NCBI GenBank assembly: GCA_020342235.1
Contig: CP073214.1
Span: 1,860,001-1,924,000, forward strand
Source: Saccharomycopsis phalli
Lineage: Eukaryota; Ascomycota; Saccharomycetes; Ascoideales; Saccharomycopsidaceae
DNA: 64,000 nt
Reading direction: 5' to 3'
Under the pieces are notes generated by a model, which was given only the letters and a program-made list of their open reading frames with translations, was not told where the DNA came from and made no database searches. This document shows, piece after piece, positions 1 to 9,967 of this stretch (positions are counted from its first letter, which is position 1; each line of letters starts with the position of its first letter). A program made the translations under genes and the position numbers.

Positions 1-150
1 TTAAGATCAAGTCAAAGTTTCATGCCCATTAATGGATTTCTCTCGACTCAAAATAGCAGTGCCTTCCTTGGTTTTTAGACGGTGAAATATCAATCTCACT
101 TCCGGGAGCCTAGTATAACTATAGAAATAAACACATGTGCCATTGGCACG
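1..150 (+). repeat. Dispersed repeat, partial copy at window edge
   Basis: The stretch shows the tail landmarks of the family (TTTTTAGACGGTGAAATATC, GGGAGCCTAGTATAACTATAG). It also matches the inverted copy at 4305-4440 across its whole length, including TCTCGACTCAAAAT against its complement. It is cut by the window edge, so its left boundary is unknown. Confidence 0.45.
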
Positions 151-424
151 GCCACGTATAGTTTATGATTTATCTGTTGGTAGGCTGACGTGCAAGCATA
201 ATATGTAGAAACAAGATAAAAGTATATCCTTGGAATATATTTGCTTGAGGATTATATACAAATAGAATATTATAGTGACACGTAGGCGAGACCACAATTA
301 TCAATGCCTGGAGTTGTGTCAATGGCAAGGGTATAACATAGGAGCCCGAGTCTTGCGACAGAAATCAAGATGCAAATTATAAGAATATAACATTAATATG
401 ATACCTTTCACATAAACAAAGACT

Positions 425-850
425 TTGTTCATGCCGAGGCTAGCCCATGAAATAGATGAAAATCTTACGCCATGGATGTTTCACAATTTTACCTGCCCAG
501 TCTTGCCTTTTGAGCCCAAGAACAGATTTATCGAGGAATCATCACTGCAATCAAGCCCGTCTATTTTCAGAAAAGGCAAAGCTTAAACTTGTAGATTCTA
601 ATCTGTGCTGGACTGGTAGTCCATTTACTACATCATGTTAGGAGGGTGGCCCAAGTCACCTACAACCTATGAAAATACACTGCCATTGAAATTTCCATTT
701 ACATATTCCCAAGCTCTAGTTGAAAGTATTTGTCTCTGCCGAGTTTTCTTGTAACGACTACATACCGTCCTTGGTAGTAAACGGCAAAAGTATAAACCTC
801 CTCTGGGAGCCTAGTATAGCTATAGTTTTGGACGAATATTATTATTATAC
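425..850 (+). repeat. Dispersed repeat, long copy (left module)
   Basis: This stretch shares long, diverged similarity with 3985-4290 (+), 13610-13970 (-), 14270-14510 (+) and 14700-14950 (+). Landmarks in order are AAGAACAGATTTA, CACTGCAATCAAGCCCG, CAAAGCTTA, CAAGTCACCTACAACCTA, CTCTAGTTGAAAG, GACTACATACCGTCCTTGG, CTCTGGGAGCCTAGTATA and a run of ATTATTATTA. No coding potential is preserved. It looks like an old fossil of a transposable element, possibly a solo LTR or a non-autonomous element. The family is not identified. Confidence 0.55.
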
Positions 851-1035
851 ATGATGTAATGAAGAAGATAAACGGGTTACCTTGGAGATTTATTTACCGT
901 CTTTTTGGTTCTTGGGTCTAGCCAGGTCCATTTCCTCTACAGGATAAACTCTGTCCTTTTCATGACCTCTGATGATTGTCAAGGTCTTTATTGGTATCCT
1001 TGAAGCGTTGTTTTCTTTGTTTCTTTCTTTTGTTA

Positions 1036-1210
1036 TGCTTGCTTTTTGACCCAATCTCCTAGTCAAAGGCAATGGACTTGGCTAGACCATTTCCTTTGAC
1101 CAAAGAATATATCTTACCTTTTCCAGATATAAATAGTCGGGCTATTCTGTGAATAGTCAAGCGAATATATTTTAGTTATTTTACTGCAGACGTATCCTAG
1201 TTACTACATT
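1036..1210 (-). repeat. Dispersed repeat, right module (inverted)
   Basis: Read on the minus strand this matches 35776-35893 closely: CTTTTGACCCAATCTCCTAG, AATGGACTTGGCTAGACCAT and AATATATTTTAG occur in the same order and spacing. The TATAAATAGTC inside it and the end TATCCTAGTTACTACATTA recur at 13440-13530 and 15090-15130. A TATA-like box close to a conserved end would suit an LTR, but no internal element was found, so this is only a possibility. Confidence 0.5.
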
Positions 1211-1726
1211 ACACATGAGTCTTGTTTTAGAAACTTGATAATTACCTGATGGGTGGTTGGTCAAACGATTAGAAGAGTTTTTGAAGATGACAAATGATAT
1301 GATGGTTTTGGATTACGAATATAGTGGCCTCGAATATTACTAAACATATTGTTGAATAGACGATTATAGTTTTGGTCACTACATTGTCGAATAGTCAGAT
1401 TACATTGACCAGTAGTCAACTACAATGACCAGTAGCCAACTACAATGACCAGTAGCCAACTACAATGTTCAATAGTCCGGCTATGTTGAATAGTGAACTA
1501 CAGTGTTGGTCGATTACAGTATCAAATAATCGATTACAATGCCAAGTAGTCTATTAGTGTGAGTCACTACATTGTCGAATAGTCAATTACGGTGAGAATA
1601 GTCAGACTATTGAATAGTCGATTCCAGTAGCAGTCATTCCAGTTTTACTACAGTAGTCGATTACAATATCAAATGGTCAATTCCAGTGTTACAGTATAGA
1701 TATCCATAGATACTACCGCAGCCAAC

Positions 1727-3091
1727 CTAAAGCAACAAGCTCAATGGGTTCTCAAGCACCGTCTTCAATGCCTTGATGTACTCCCCTCCAACAGCACCGT
1801 CAACGACACGGTGGTCAAACGTACCGGTGATGGTGACAATGTCGTCAAAAGTAAATCCCTTGTCGCTGCTGGCGTCTGGCACCGCCTTCTTGTCGATGGT
1901 GCTGATGGCGAGAATCGCGCTCTGTGGCGGGTTGATGATCGACGTGAACATGTTGACGGCGTGGTTCATGCCCAAGTTGGAGATGGTGATGGTGCCTCCC
2001 TGATACTCCTCTGGATTCAACTTTCCGGCCTTGGCACGTTTGCCCAAGTCCTTGATCTCGTTCGAAATGGTCTCCAAGCCCTTTGACTCGGCGTTCTTGA
2101 CGATTGGCGTGATCAATCCGGTTGGCGTGGCCACGGCCACAGACACGTCGACGTTTTTAAACTGGCGGATCACACCCTCGTTCTCCAACCAGTAGGCGTT
2201 GACGTCTGGCACCTTTTTGATTGCTGCGGCAATTGCCTTGATGAAGATGTCGTTGATGGACAACTTGTATGCGCCGTTGCTGGCGCCGTTGAGTGCGGCA
2301 CGCAACTTCAACAACTTTGTCACTGAAATTTGCGACGACACAATGTAGCTTGGCGACCCGGTGGTTGACTCAAGGAGCCGTTTGCCAATGGTCTTGCGCA
2401 TTGCCGTGATTGGAATGTCCTCAAACGCATCTGGCGCAGCTGTTGCTGGTGCCGGCGCCTTGAACCCCTCAACGTCCTTTGCCAAGATCCGTCCGTGTGG
2501 CCCGGTGCCCTTGACGTTTTTCAAGACAATGCCCTTGTCCAAGGCGATGTTCTTGGCCAATGGCGAGGCAAAGACCCGTCCGGATGGCGCGGACTTTGTG
2601 GATGGCGCGGATGGGGTGGACTTTGTGGCTGGCGCGGATGGCTTTGACTCGTCGGCGGATGGTGCGGCTGGAGCAGCAGCTGGAGCAGCAGCGCCGCCGG
2701 CATCAGCAGCAGTAAAGTCCGCAAACGCAGCCACATCGCCTTCCTCCTCAACGTACACAGCAATCGGCTTGCCAACTGGTATGTCCTTGGCACCGTTGTC
2801 CACCAAGATCTTCGCCAAGTACCCTTCCTCCTGGAACTCAAAGTCCATCGACGCCTTGTCGGTCTCGATCTCGGCAATCGCCTCGCCAGGCTCCAACCGG
2901 TCGCCAACAGCCTTGTTCCAGTTGGCTAATCCGCCCTGCTCCATCGTAGGCGATAACGCCGGCATGTCAATAACCGTGTGTGGAGGCCACGACTTGCCAG
3001 CGTACATTCTGGCGAAATTGATGGCAGCCACGCTGCTATGGCGCGGGAAGCCTCTTGCTAATGGACGGGCAAACTTGAGTGCAATCGACAT
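1727..3091 (-). CDS. LAT1: Dihydrolipoamide acetyltransferase, E2 of pyruvate dehydrogenase
   Basis: This is the E2 core of the mitochondrial pyruvate dehydrogenase complex, which moves the acetyl group from lipoyl-lysine to CoA. The frame stays open upstream of position 3091 but contains no ATG there, so the ATG at 3091 is taken as the start (454 aa; yeast Lat1 is about 480). The N-terminus is basic and hydroxylated like a mitochondrial presequence. A single lipoyl domain follows, with the lipoyl Lys79 in ETDKAS. Next come a hinge rich in Ala, Pro and Ser, a peripheral-subunit-binding domain (FASPLAKNIA), and the catalytic domain with DHRVVDG near the C-terminus (His about 427). An 8-bp minisatellite lies about 200 bp upstream. 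Confidence 0.95.
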   Translation of the reverse strand: MSIALKFARPLARGFPRHSSVAAINFARMYAGKSWPPHTVIDMPALSPTMEQGGLANWNKAVGDRLEPGEAIAEIETDKASMDFEFQEEGYLAKILVDNGAKDIPVGKPIAVYVEEEGDVAAFADFTAADAGGAAAPAAAPAAPSADESKPSAPATKSTPSAPSTKSAPSGRVFASPLAKNIALDKGIVLKNVKGTGPHGRILAKDVEGFKAPAPATAAPDAFEDIPITAMRKTIGKRLLESTTGSPSYIVSSQISVTKLLKLRAALNGASNGAYKLSINDIFIKAIAAAIKKVPDVNAYWLENEGVIRQFKNVDVSVAVATPTGLITPIVKNAESKGLETISNEIKDLGKRAKAGKLNPEEYQGGTITISNLGMNHAVNMFTSIINPPQSAILAISTIDKKAVPDASSDKGFTFDDIVTITGTFDHRVVDGAVGGEYIKALKTVLENPLSLLL

Positions 3092-3289
3092 TGGATAAAG
3101 TATACTGATCCGGGGTCCGAAGAAAACGTTGGTGAAAATTATGGTGGTCACCAGATGGCAAGGCGGGTTAATAGGGGGTGCACCACACTAGCCGATCGGC
3201 ACGCTGGATACTCGACTACTATACACGACTACACATATTCTGCTCTACTACTATATATTTATATTCTGCTATACTACTACAAATTATAT

Positions 3290-3556
3290 TCTGCTCTACT
3301 ACTCTACTATACTACTCTACTCTACTACTCTACTACTCTACTACTCTACTACTCTACTACTCTACTACTCTACTACTCTACTACTCTACTACTCTACTAC
3401 TCTACTACTCTACTACTCTACTACTCTACTACTCTACTACTCTACTACTCTACTACTCTACTACTCTACTACTCTACTACTCTACTACTCTACTACTCTA
3501 CTACTCTACTACTCTACTACTCTACTACTCTACTACTCTACTACTCTACTCTACTA
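3290..3556. repeat. 8-bp minisatellite (TACTACTC)n
   Basis: Around thirty near-perfect tandem units of TACTACTC lie in the upstream region of LAT1, with degenerate CTACT/TATA-rich flanks to about 3740. One strand is purely pyrimidine plus A and has almost no G. Long open frames exist here only because the repeat lacks stop codons. Confidence 0.9.
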
Positions 3557-3984
3557 CTCTACGATACTATACTACTACTCAGTTCTACTCTATCACATTA
3601 TACTCTACTCATTATATTCTACTCATTATAATCTGCTCATTATAATCTGCTCGTTATATTATAACCGTTATATTCTACCCATTATAGTCTACTATATTCT
3701 GCTTATATTCCACTCTACTCCCTCTACTCATTACTCATCTACTCCATTCCACACCTCCATGCCTCCTCATACTACGCTCGTGCTCACTGCTTACATGCTC
3801 ATCCTACACTCTCATACCTCCAACTTTCATACCTCCAACTTTCATACCTCCAACTTTCATTTCCAATTATATATTCACTGTGCTTTATTGATTTACCATT
3901 CCATTCTCGCACCTCTCTACATTATTATGTCCACTATTTCCTCTCCATATACATCCTCTCCATATACATCCGCCAATGCTTGGT

Positions 3985-4290
3985 TTTACAAAAGACTTAT
4001 TCACGCCCAGGCTAACCCATGAACAGATTTACCGAGAAATCACCACTGCAATCAAGCCCGCGTCTTTTCTGATACAGCAAAGCTTACACTTGTAAGATTC
4101 TACGACCTAAAAACCCACTGCCCTTCCAATGCTCATTACTCTATTCACTAGCTCTAGTTGAAGTTTACATCTGTAAGAGTTTGCGACAACTACATACCGT
4201 CCTTGGTCGTAGACGGCAAAGCATAAATCTCCTCTGGGAGGCTAGTATATATAGTCTTGTAAAATATTATTATCACCCTCACGATATACA
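3985..4290 (+). repeat. Dispersed repeat copy
   Basis: It carries the same ordered landmarks as 425-850: AACAGATTTACCGAG, CACTGCAATCAAGCCCG, CTCTAGTTGAAG, GACGGCAAAGCATAAATCTC and an ATTATTATC tail. It is an old, diverged copy and faces the inverted copy that follows at once. Confidence 0.5.
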
Positions 4291-4304
4291 TTATCTCCAT
4301 CATT

Positions 4305-4440
4305 CATTTGCTTCTATAGCTATACTGGTCTTCCCGAGGTTGAGATTGATATTTCAGTCTAAAAACAAAAGACAGCGCCACTAATTTTTGAGTAGAGAAA
4401 AACCTCAAATGGGCCAAAAACTTTTGTCTTAATCTTCAAG
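4305..4440 (-). repeat. Dispersed repeat copy, inverted
   Basis: The reverse complement of this segment matches 1-150 along its length (CTATAGCTATACT, GAGATTGATATTTCAGTCTA, TTTTTGAGTAGAGAAA in plus-strand form). With 3985-4290 it makes an imperfect inverted pair around a centre near 4300. Confidence 0.5.
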
Positions 4441-4799
4441 AAACTTTTAAAGAGAAATGACTCAAAAGGAGTTGCGGAGTCTCGCCTCGGAGTGACTATC
4501 TGCCCGGCTGCCCTTCTTGTGATGCTACATCCTCCTACATTTAACCAAAGAGTGATAAGAAATGGTCACCTCTGCCAGTAACCCACTTCCAAGCCACTAT
4601 AGGAACACGCGCAAAATCAGCGCCATGCCGTTCAAAGTGCACCGAGATAAAACCAAGCTCCTCCAACGCGTAGCGAGATTGAGCAGTCAAACTTAAACAA
4701 GGGTACCAGGCTTATACAAACACTGCAAGAACTATGCAACAATACGACCGCTCATGTTGAAGTTTTTAATCCCAAGCAACCGAATGAGGGCTAACAAGG

Positions 4800-4890
4800 G
4801 TTTTCTTTAGCAGTGGTGCCTAAGACGGCAAAGCATAAATCTCCTCTGGCAGCCTAGTATAACTATAGCCTTGAATAAATAATATTATTA
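4800..4890 (+). repeat. Dispersed repeat, tail fragment
   Basis: A short copy of the tail only: AGACGGCAAAGCATAAATC, CTCTGGCAGCCTAGTATAAC and an ATTATTACT run. The upstream part of the family is not recognisable here. Confidence 0.45.
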
Positions 4891-5339
4891 CTTCTATTAA
4901 AGTTTAGAATTACCAGCACTGCTTGCCATGAGATTTAGATTAGTTCTATACACCTAATTGTTTGATCCTTGCGATTGAATAACTAGATGGGTGACAACTA
5001 AATGATTGACCATGTTCTAGTGGAATTCCCACCTTATAAAAGATTGGTTGCTTCAATGCATATTGTCTGACATTGTCTTGCTCTAATGTTCGGATAATGT
5101 ATGCACCACTGTTGGTTATGTATGTTTAGTATCTACAGATTCAGTTGGAAATCGGCCAACTACGACAAATTCAATTCTCATGCCTCCTACATCCGCTCTT
5201 TTCCCTCTACTACATTCTCTCATTTATTGTTTCAATTTTCCTACATCCACTCTTCGCCCTCTACTACATCCACTCTATAATTCATTAATTTCAATTCTCT
5301 TACATACACTCTATCATTCTCATTCCAATCTCATCCATT

Positions 5340-6269
5340 CTAACCCTCCATAACCCGACGACTCTCCTGCCGAAGCAAATCAGACATTGTCTGCACCGTT
5401 ATACTCGACGTCGCCACATAGTTAAACGCATTCTCAAGCTCCATCTCAAACTCACTCGTCTCATTAAGACACTCCACATCACTGTCCTCGTCAATGCGTA
5501 TCGGCGACGACAACGCACTATTTGGATCGTACGCTCCGCTCAATGCAATTGGCGACGCAGTTGGCGTCGGAGCCACCATCGGCGTCGACAACGCGTCGTC
5601 CAAATTAGACATCCGCCGCGTCATCTTGCTGCGCAACTTCAACTCCTCGAGCAACGAAATGTTCGACTCGTTGCTCTGCTTGTAAAACGACTTGGCCGGG
5701 CTCCGCTTGATCGAAGCCGCACTCCCAAGCCCCGACTTGAGAAGCCGCGACATTGGGCCGTCGCTCTTGCTCTCGGGATTCACCAGCTCCTCCTTCAAGT
5801 AGTCTGAGTACGAGCAGAACGATACCGTGCTGTTCTTGCGGCTCCGCACCAAGTCCTCCACCGACACATTGGTGTTCCGTCGTGATATCACATCGTTGCC
5901 TCGTGGCGACTTGCCCAAGCTATTCAACAACGCCTGCGACGGACGGTTGCCGTTTGGATACACCACGTCGATATTTCTCAAGTCCTTTTCCTTGGCCAAT
6001 GCCTCGCTGCTAGCAATCAACGCCGCTGGTATAAGGTTCTCGCACTTGCTATGTGCCGGAAGACTGCTCAACGAGCTATTGCCGAGCGAAAACATGCTCG
6101 TATCCTCCACATCCCGCTCAAATATCGAGTCAATCGTCGACACCGAGTCGTTGGATTGTAATTTGTACCGGGGTAAACAGCCCACGGCCCGTGGCTTGCT
6201 CATGTCCATCGATCCTTTCCCTTTTAATAATATACTGTCCGTTCCGGTAAACTCAGTTAACAAACTCAT
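5340..6269 (-). CDS. Unknown Ser-rich protein
   Basis: I do not recognise this 309-aa protein. It is rich in Ser, Asn and Leu, has no membrane segment or signal peptide, and looks largely disordered. Local patches could be docking or phosphorylation sites: RSRKNSTVSFCSYSDYL near residues 143-159, RSPAKSF, SSPIRIDEDSDVECLN and an acidic C-terminal helix. The basophilic RKNS and the SP sites suggest a kinase-regulated scaffold, but that is inference only. The patch SFCSYSDYLKEE resembles LDFLSFVDLLNCEE in the protein encoded at 46764-48677. Codon use and length support a real gene, as does an ATG start with no longer in-frame ATG. Confidence 0.7.
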   Translation of the reverse strand: MSLLTEFTGTDSILLKGKGSMDMSKPRAVGCLPRYKLQSNDSVSTIDSIFERDVEDTSMFSLGNSSLSSLPAHSKCENLIPAALIASSEALAKEKDLRNIDVVYPNGNRPSQALLNSLGKSPRGNDVISRRNTNVSVEDLVRSRKNSTVSFCSYSDYLKEELVNPESKSDGPMSRLLKSGLGSAASIKRSPAKSFYKQSNESNISLLEELKLRSKMTRRMSNLDDALSTPMVAPTPTASPIALSGAYDPNSALSSPIRIDEDSDVECLNETSEFEMELENAFNYVATSSITVQTMSDLLRQESRRVMEG

Positions 6270-7014
6270 CTTTAGTCAATGGCCCATCTCGACAGAAATC
6301 GCCCTTTATATGCTCCTCCATTTGTTTGACCCAACCCTTAGTACAGAGGCCCTTACCATGCATGCATGCCTTGAAACATTGTCCACCTCTCACCTCAACA
6401 ACGGTAACTCGCAATCTGACACTCAACTCTGTCCCATGATGAAACACACAGGTCACACAAACTTTATTTAATATCCAGACTCCTCTCAACCCACCCAGTG
6501 GCAGCTTTCAATCCACAATCCACTTCCTGCCACTCCCCAGCTATCATTAATCTTGCCATGCATCGCCATGCACAATCCAAATTCCCTTTGCAAAGTGCCT
6601 CTTGATAAAATAATCCATCCACTAAAAGCCAAACGGCCATCATCTATTAATAGCAGCTTATCCATATCTCTGACTCCCACGGTTCAGTCTTGGGTTCACT
6701 GCTCCATCTCACTCCAAAATATCCCAATAACAACCTGAACCATTAAAATCCCATTGGCCAATTTGATGCCGTAGCTTTTTTTTTTTCCGCGAGGCACACA
6801 TTTGCATTTGACATACCCTGGCAATATACACGTGCATGCCACGCATATGAATAATCGTAATTACCAGTCACAAACACCTTACAATCAAACCTCACGTGCC
6901 AAATTTATTTCACTGGAAATTCTGGTTAATGTGCCCTGGTGCGACTGCGAGCGACTGAAAAGTTTTACCATAATATATTTGATACATACTCTTTACAAGT
7001 AGCTAATCAATATA
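6270..7014. other. Divergent intergenic region, RPL16 promoter
   Basis: This region separates two divergent genes. It has two CACGTG boxes and a T-rich tract (6776-6786) on the RPL16 side. Open frames on both strands here are short, lack good ATG starts or match nothing, and are not called. Confidence 0.6.
6829..6898 (+). promoter_or_regulatory. Two CACGTG boxes upstream of RPL16
   Basis: CACGTG occurs at 6829-6834 and, as TCACGTG, at 6893-6898, 186 and 117 bp before the ATG. In Candida-type yeasts the bHLH protein Cbf1 helps drive ribosomal protein genes, so Cbf1 is the natural candidate. Binding is inferred from the motif alone. Confidence 0.5.
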
Positions 7015-7738
7015 ATGAGTACCTTTGAACCAGTTGTTGTTATTGATGGTACGTGAATTTGAAGAATCGACAGATATATGACATTGGACGACCGGCAAAA
7101 GGGACAAATCAATGCGTCTACAATGGCATAGCGTCTTGTTATTTGGCATGTTTTACTAACTGTTTATAGGTAAAGGACACCTTTTGGGTCGTCTTGCTTC
7201 GATCGTCGCCAAGCAAGTGTTGAACGGTCAAAAAGTTGTGATTGTCAGAGCCGAGGCTTTGAACATCTCCGGTGAATTTTTCAGAAACAAGTTGAAGTAC
7301 TACGACTACTTGAGAAAGGGAACCAGATTCAATAAGACCAGAGGTCCATTCCATTTCAGAGCCCCATCGAGAATCTTCCAAAAGGCCGTCAGAGGTATGG
7401 TTCAACACAAGACTGCCAGAGGTAAGGCTGCTTTGGAGAGATTAAAGGTCTTTGAGGGTGTCCCACCACCATACGACAAGAAGAAGAGAGTCGTTGTCCC
7501 ACAAGCTTTGAGAGTCTTGAGATTGAAGCCAGGTAGAAAGTTTACCACCATTGGTAAATTGTCCACTGAGGTCGGCTGGAAATACGAGGATGTTGTCGCC
7601 AAGTTGGAAGAGAAGAGAAAGCTCAAGTCTGCTGAGTACTACGCCAAGAAGAAGGCTTTGATCAAGAAGCAAAACGCTGCCTCTGCTGCCGTTGCTGACA
7701 CCAAAGCTTCCAAAGAATTGGCTACTCTTGGCTACTAA
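7015..7738 (+). CDS. RPL16: 60S ribosomal protein L16 (uL13), spliced
   Basis: This is large-subunit ribosomal protein uL13 (yeast Rpl16, mammalian L13a). Exon 1 is 7015-7048 ([12 protein letters not shown], last codon split), the intron is 7049-7169 and exon 2 is 7170-7738, giving 200 aa against 199 in S. cerevisiae. Conserved landmarks are [16 protein letters not shown] at the start of exon 2, then [17 protein letters not shown] and a Lys-rich C-terminal helix. Codon use is strongly biased (AGA, TTG, GGT) as expected for high expression, unlike the neighbours. The GTACGT donor and TTACTAAC branch site are clear. Confidence 0.97.
7049..7169 (+). other. RPL16 intron (121 bp)
   Basis: The donor is GTACGT, the branch site is TTACTAAC, and the acceptor TATAG lies about 12 nt after the branch A. 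It interrupts the glycine codon after VVVID. No snoRNA boxes were recognised inside. Confidence 0.95.
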
Positions 7739-8020
7739 TTGTGGTTAATTTAATATAATGTCCTTATAAAATATTTTCTGTAGGAGTTTGCCTTTTGAGT
7801 AGGTATTTTAGACGTAATGGGTTTGTGATTGATGTCAAGGGTCTGTAGGATTGTGAGGTTTGAAGTCCAAAGTGGTGGTTTTTCGGTTCTGAGTGCTGAT
7901 TTGTAGTTCAAACTGATTTGCAGTCCAAAGAACTGATTTTTGCAATTGTTTAAGAGATGTTAAACAATGGTCGCTTTATCGAGGAGGCGTCTAAATTTAC
8001 ATATATTATAAGATTACCTT

Positions 8021-8154
8021 AATAATTTATAAAATACCTTAATAATTTATAAAATACCTTAATAATTTATAAAATACCTTAATAATTTATAAAATACCTT
8101 AATAATTTATAAAATACCTTAATAATTTATAAAATACCTTAATAATTTATAAAA
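8021..8154. repeat. 20-bp tandem repeat, about 7 units
   Basis: The unit TACCTTAATAATTTATAAAA is repeated about seven times with almost no variation. It is extremely AT-rich and lies about 280 bp past the RPL16 stop codon. Confidence 0.92.
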
Positions 8155-8889
8155 TTGCCATTGACTAATTTTGTTATTGTCCTATCATGGATGCCAGATG
8201 AAATGTGTATTTCACAATTAACCAAATGGCCGATGGTTACGTCAATAGTTAATAGTTATGTCAATATTTATGTCAATAATTAATAGTTATGTCAATAATT
8301 ATGTCAATAATTATGTCAATAATTAATAGTTATGTCAATAATCAATAGCCGAGTCAATAGTCAAAACTAATAAAACCACTCTGAAACGTAACGTTGCTAC
8401 ATACTGCCAATTGTACCTGCTTGAAATGCGATTTGCACCTGCTTGAAATGTGATTGGCAAACATGTATTGTACCTAATGAATGTAAATCCCGCCCATTAT
8501 TACAACATAAACTTGGAAATATAATTAATATTTATATAATTGGTGTCTGATTATCTACTTCTAGCCAGTGTGTACCGAATAACTTGAGCACGTATATTGT
8601 GAATCCAGATTAATGATTACAATTCTGTAAAATAACGACTAAGATACAATTTGGTAAATAGCTAAAATATAATTCCTGGCTATTCAAATTTATTTATACT
8701 TGAAAGGTGACTCGATCTCTGTAGAAAGGGAACTTGGCTAGACCATTGACTGATTGGACAGCCAGAATGGTTGAGAAGCAACTGATTTTGTTACAGATCT
8801 ATTGTATCCAACATCGAATCAGCTTGTATGAGGAAGTTTAAGGTGAAACAGAATGTCAAATTCAGAGACTGGTAATGTATATAACAAGA

Positions 8890-9050
8890 TTGGACAGATA
8901 TGACAAGGTTGGACAGATATGACAAGGTTGGACAGATATGACAAGGTTGGACAGATATGACAAGTTTGAACAGATGTAACAAATTTTGGAAAATGTACAA
9001 CACTCCTTGGAAAATGTACAAGGTTGGACAGATATGACAAGGTTGGAAAC
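8890..9050. repeat. 19-bp tandem repeat
   Basis: The unit GGACAGATATGACAAGGTT occurs four times in near-perfect tandem (8892-8960). Diverged units with AATGTACAA inserts follow to about 9050, just before the bZIP gene's 3' end. Confidence 0.88.
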
Positions 9051-9112
9051 ATGTCCCTGACAATACTCATACCAGGTAAACTACAGACTATGGTATACAT
9101 GAATTGCGTATG

Positions 9113-9931
9113 CTACGTCTCCCGTTTAACCAGCTCATGAACAGCAAAACTGCTCAAGGCGCGCTTTTTCATGGACTCCACCTCCTCGCTGCTCTTGCGG
9201 ATGTTCTTTTCCACAATCAAGTTCTTGAGAAGATTATTCTCCATGGTGAGGTTCTTTATTCTGAGGTCCAAGGTGCTGGCCAACTCCTTCAAATCCTTGA
9301 CGTCGCGCTCTAACTTCTGCTCCTTGAGCTTCTTCTTGACCCGAAACCGCGCCGAGGCCGCGGTATTGCGTCGCCGTTTGTCGATATCGGCGGAAAACTC
9401 GTGCTCAATGCTGCCGTCCTGGCTGGAAACTACTGGAGTACCGTCTGAAGAGGACGAAACGCTGTTGCGATTTTCCATCTCCTGGAGCCTGGACAAGTTC
9501 GAATATCGTTCGCGGGGCTCCTGCTTGGTCTCCTTGTGCTGGGCGACCAACGACGCCAAGATGCCGATCTGATCATTGCTCAATCCCGCCAGCTCCAATG
9601 AGGACTTGGCACCCAGCGGGACGTGCGGGGAAGTGCGAATTGCCAAGCTGTGGGAGTTGTCAGGGATGGCATTTGTCATTGGGTCTTGGTTGGGAGTGTT
9701 TTTCTCTTCCATGAACACAAACGAGTTGTCGACAAAGGATTTTAAATCGTCATTGATTTGTTTTGAGTTGTCTAGTTCGGGCATGAATGTTTCGACATAT
9801 ACAAGTTGTTCCAACAAGTCGGTGTTCTGGTATATGTCGTTGGTTTCGTGGGTTTCGTGAGTTTCGTGAGTTTCGTTTGCTTCGTTTGTTTCGTTTCTAT
9901 CAGTGGGCTTGGAAAAACCCCTAAAGGACAT
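9113..9931 (-). CDS. MET4/Cys3-type bZIP transcription factor
   Basis: This is a 272-aa basic leucine-zipper protein. The basic region at 186-201 (RRRNTAASARFRVKKK) has the NTAASARFRxKKK signature of the sulfur regulators Met4, Met28, Neurospora CYS3 and S. pombe Zip1. A zipper follows at about 208-243. The N-terminal half is acidic, with a NETHETHETHET-like run at residues 13-31 that comes from a short DNA repeat. It most likely activates sulfur-assimilation genes with a Cbf1-like partner. That role is inferred from the signature. The protein is much shorter than S. cerevisiae Met4 (672 aa), so it could equally be the Met28-type member. Confidence 0.85.
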   Translation of the reverse strand: MSFRGFSKPTDRNETNEANETHETHETHETNDIYQNTDLLEQLVYVETFMPELDNSKQINDDLKSFVDNSFVFMEEKNTPNQDPMTNAIPDNSHSLAIRTSPHVPLGAKSSLELAGLSNDQIGILASLVAQHKETKQEPRERYSNLSRLQEMENRNSVSSSSDGTPVVSSQDGSIEHEFSADIDKRRRNTAASARFRVKKKLKEQKLERDVKDLKELASTLDLRIKNLTMENNLLKNLIVEKNIRKSSEEVESMKKRALSSFAVHELVKRET

Positions 9932-9967
9932 GATATTTATTTACCATGGCAAATAAATAGTTGCTTC

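Larger units (their letters stand above)
1..1726. other. Gene-free repeat-rich stretch
   Basis: No convincing gene is seen. Positions 1-150 and 425-850 are diverged copies of a dispersed repeat described below, and 1036-1210 is an inverted copy of its other module. From about 1376 to 1690 there is a degenerate minisatellite built on short units around AGTCAACTACAATGACC, with variants such as GTCGATTACAGT. Short open frames here lie inside repeats and resemble no family I know. Confidence 0.7.
3092..5339. other. Gene-free stretch: minisatellite plus dispersed repeats
   Basis: The stretch holds the LAT1 upstream region, the TACTACTC array, a short direct repeat CATACCTCCAACTTT at about 3815-3860, and three dispersed-repeat copies (3985-4290 +, 4305-4440 -, 4800-4890 +). 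The two copies at 3985-4440 form an imperfect inverted pair. From about 5160 to 5340 a pyrimidine-rich tract repeats CTACATCCACTCT. I see no gene that I can support. Confidence 0.65.
7739..9112. other. Gene-free stretch with three minisatellites
   Basis: This is the shared 3' region of RPL16 (+) and the bZIP gene (-). It holds a 20-bp array (8021-8154), a looser ATGTCAATAATT array (8235-8360) and a 19-bp array (8890-9050). CTTGGCTAGACCATTGAC at 8732-8750 echoes the right module of the dispersed repeat. No gene is seen. Confidence 0.7.

Noticed and set aside
3155-3645. Open frames of about 155 codons across the TACTACTC array
   Set aside because: They are open only because an 8-bp unit without stop codons is repeated. 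The amino acids are a three-frame echo of the repeat, and no start context or family match is seen.
4620-4830. Stretch starting MPFKVHRDKTKLLQRVARL that recalls the bacterial CsoR/FrmR family
   Set aside because: The resemblance covers only about fifteen residues and the frame closes at once. The following open stretch is in another frame and has no CsoR cysteines or histidines. Chance similarity inside a repeat-rich gap is more likely.
6253-6489. Minus-strand frame upstream of the Ser-rich gene
   Set aside because: It starts on a non-ATG codon, overlaps the real gene's start, and has random-looking composition.
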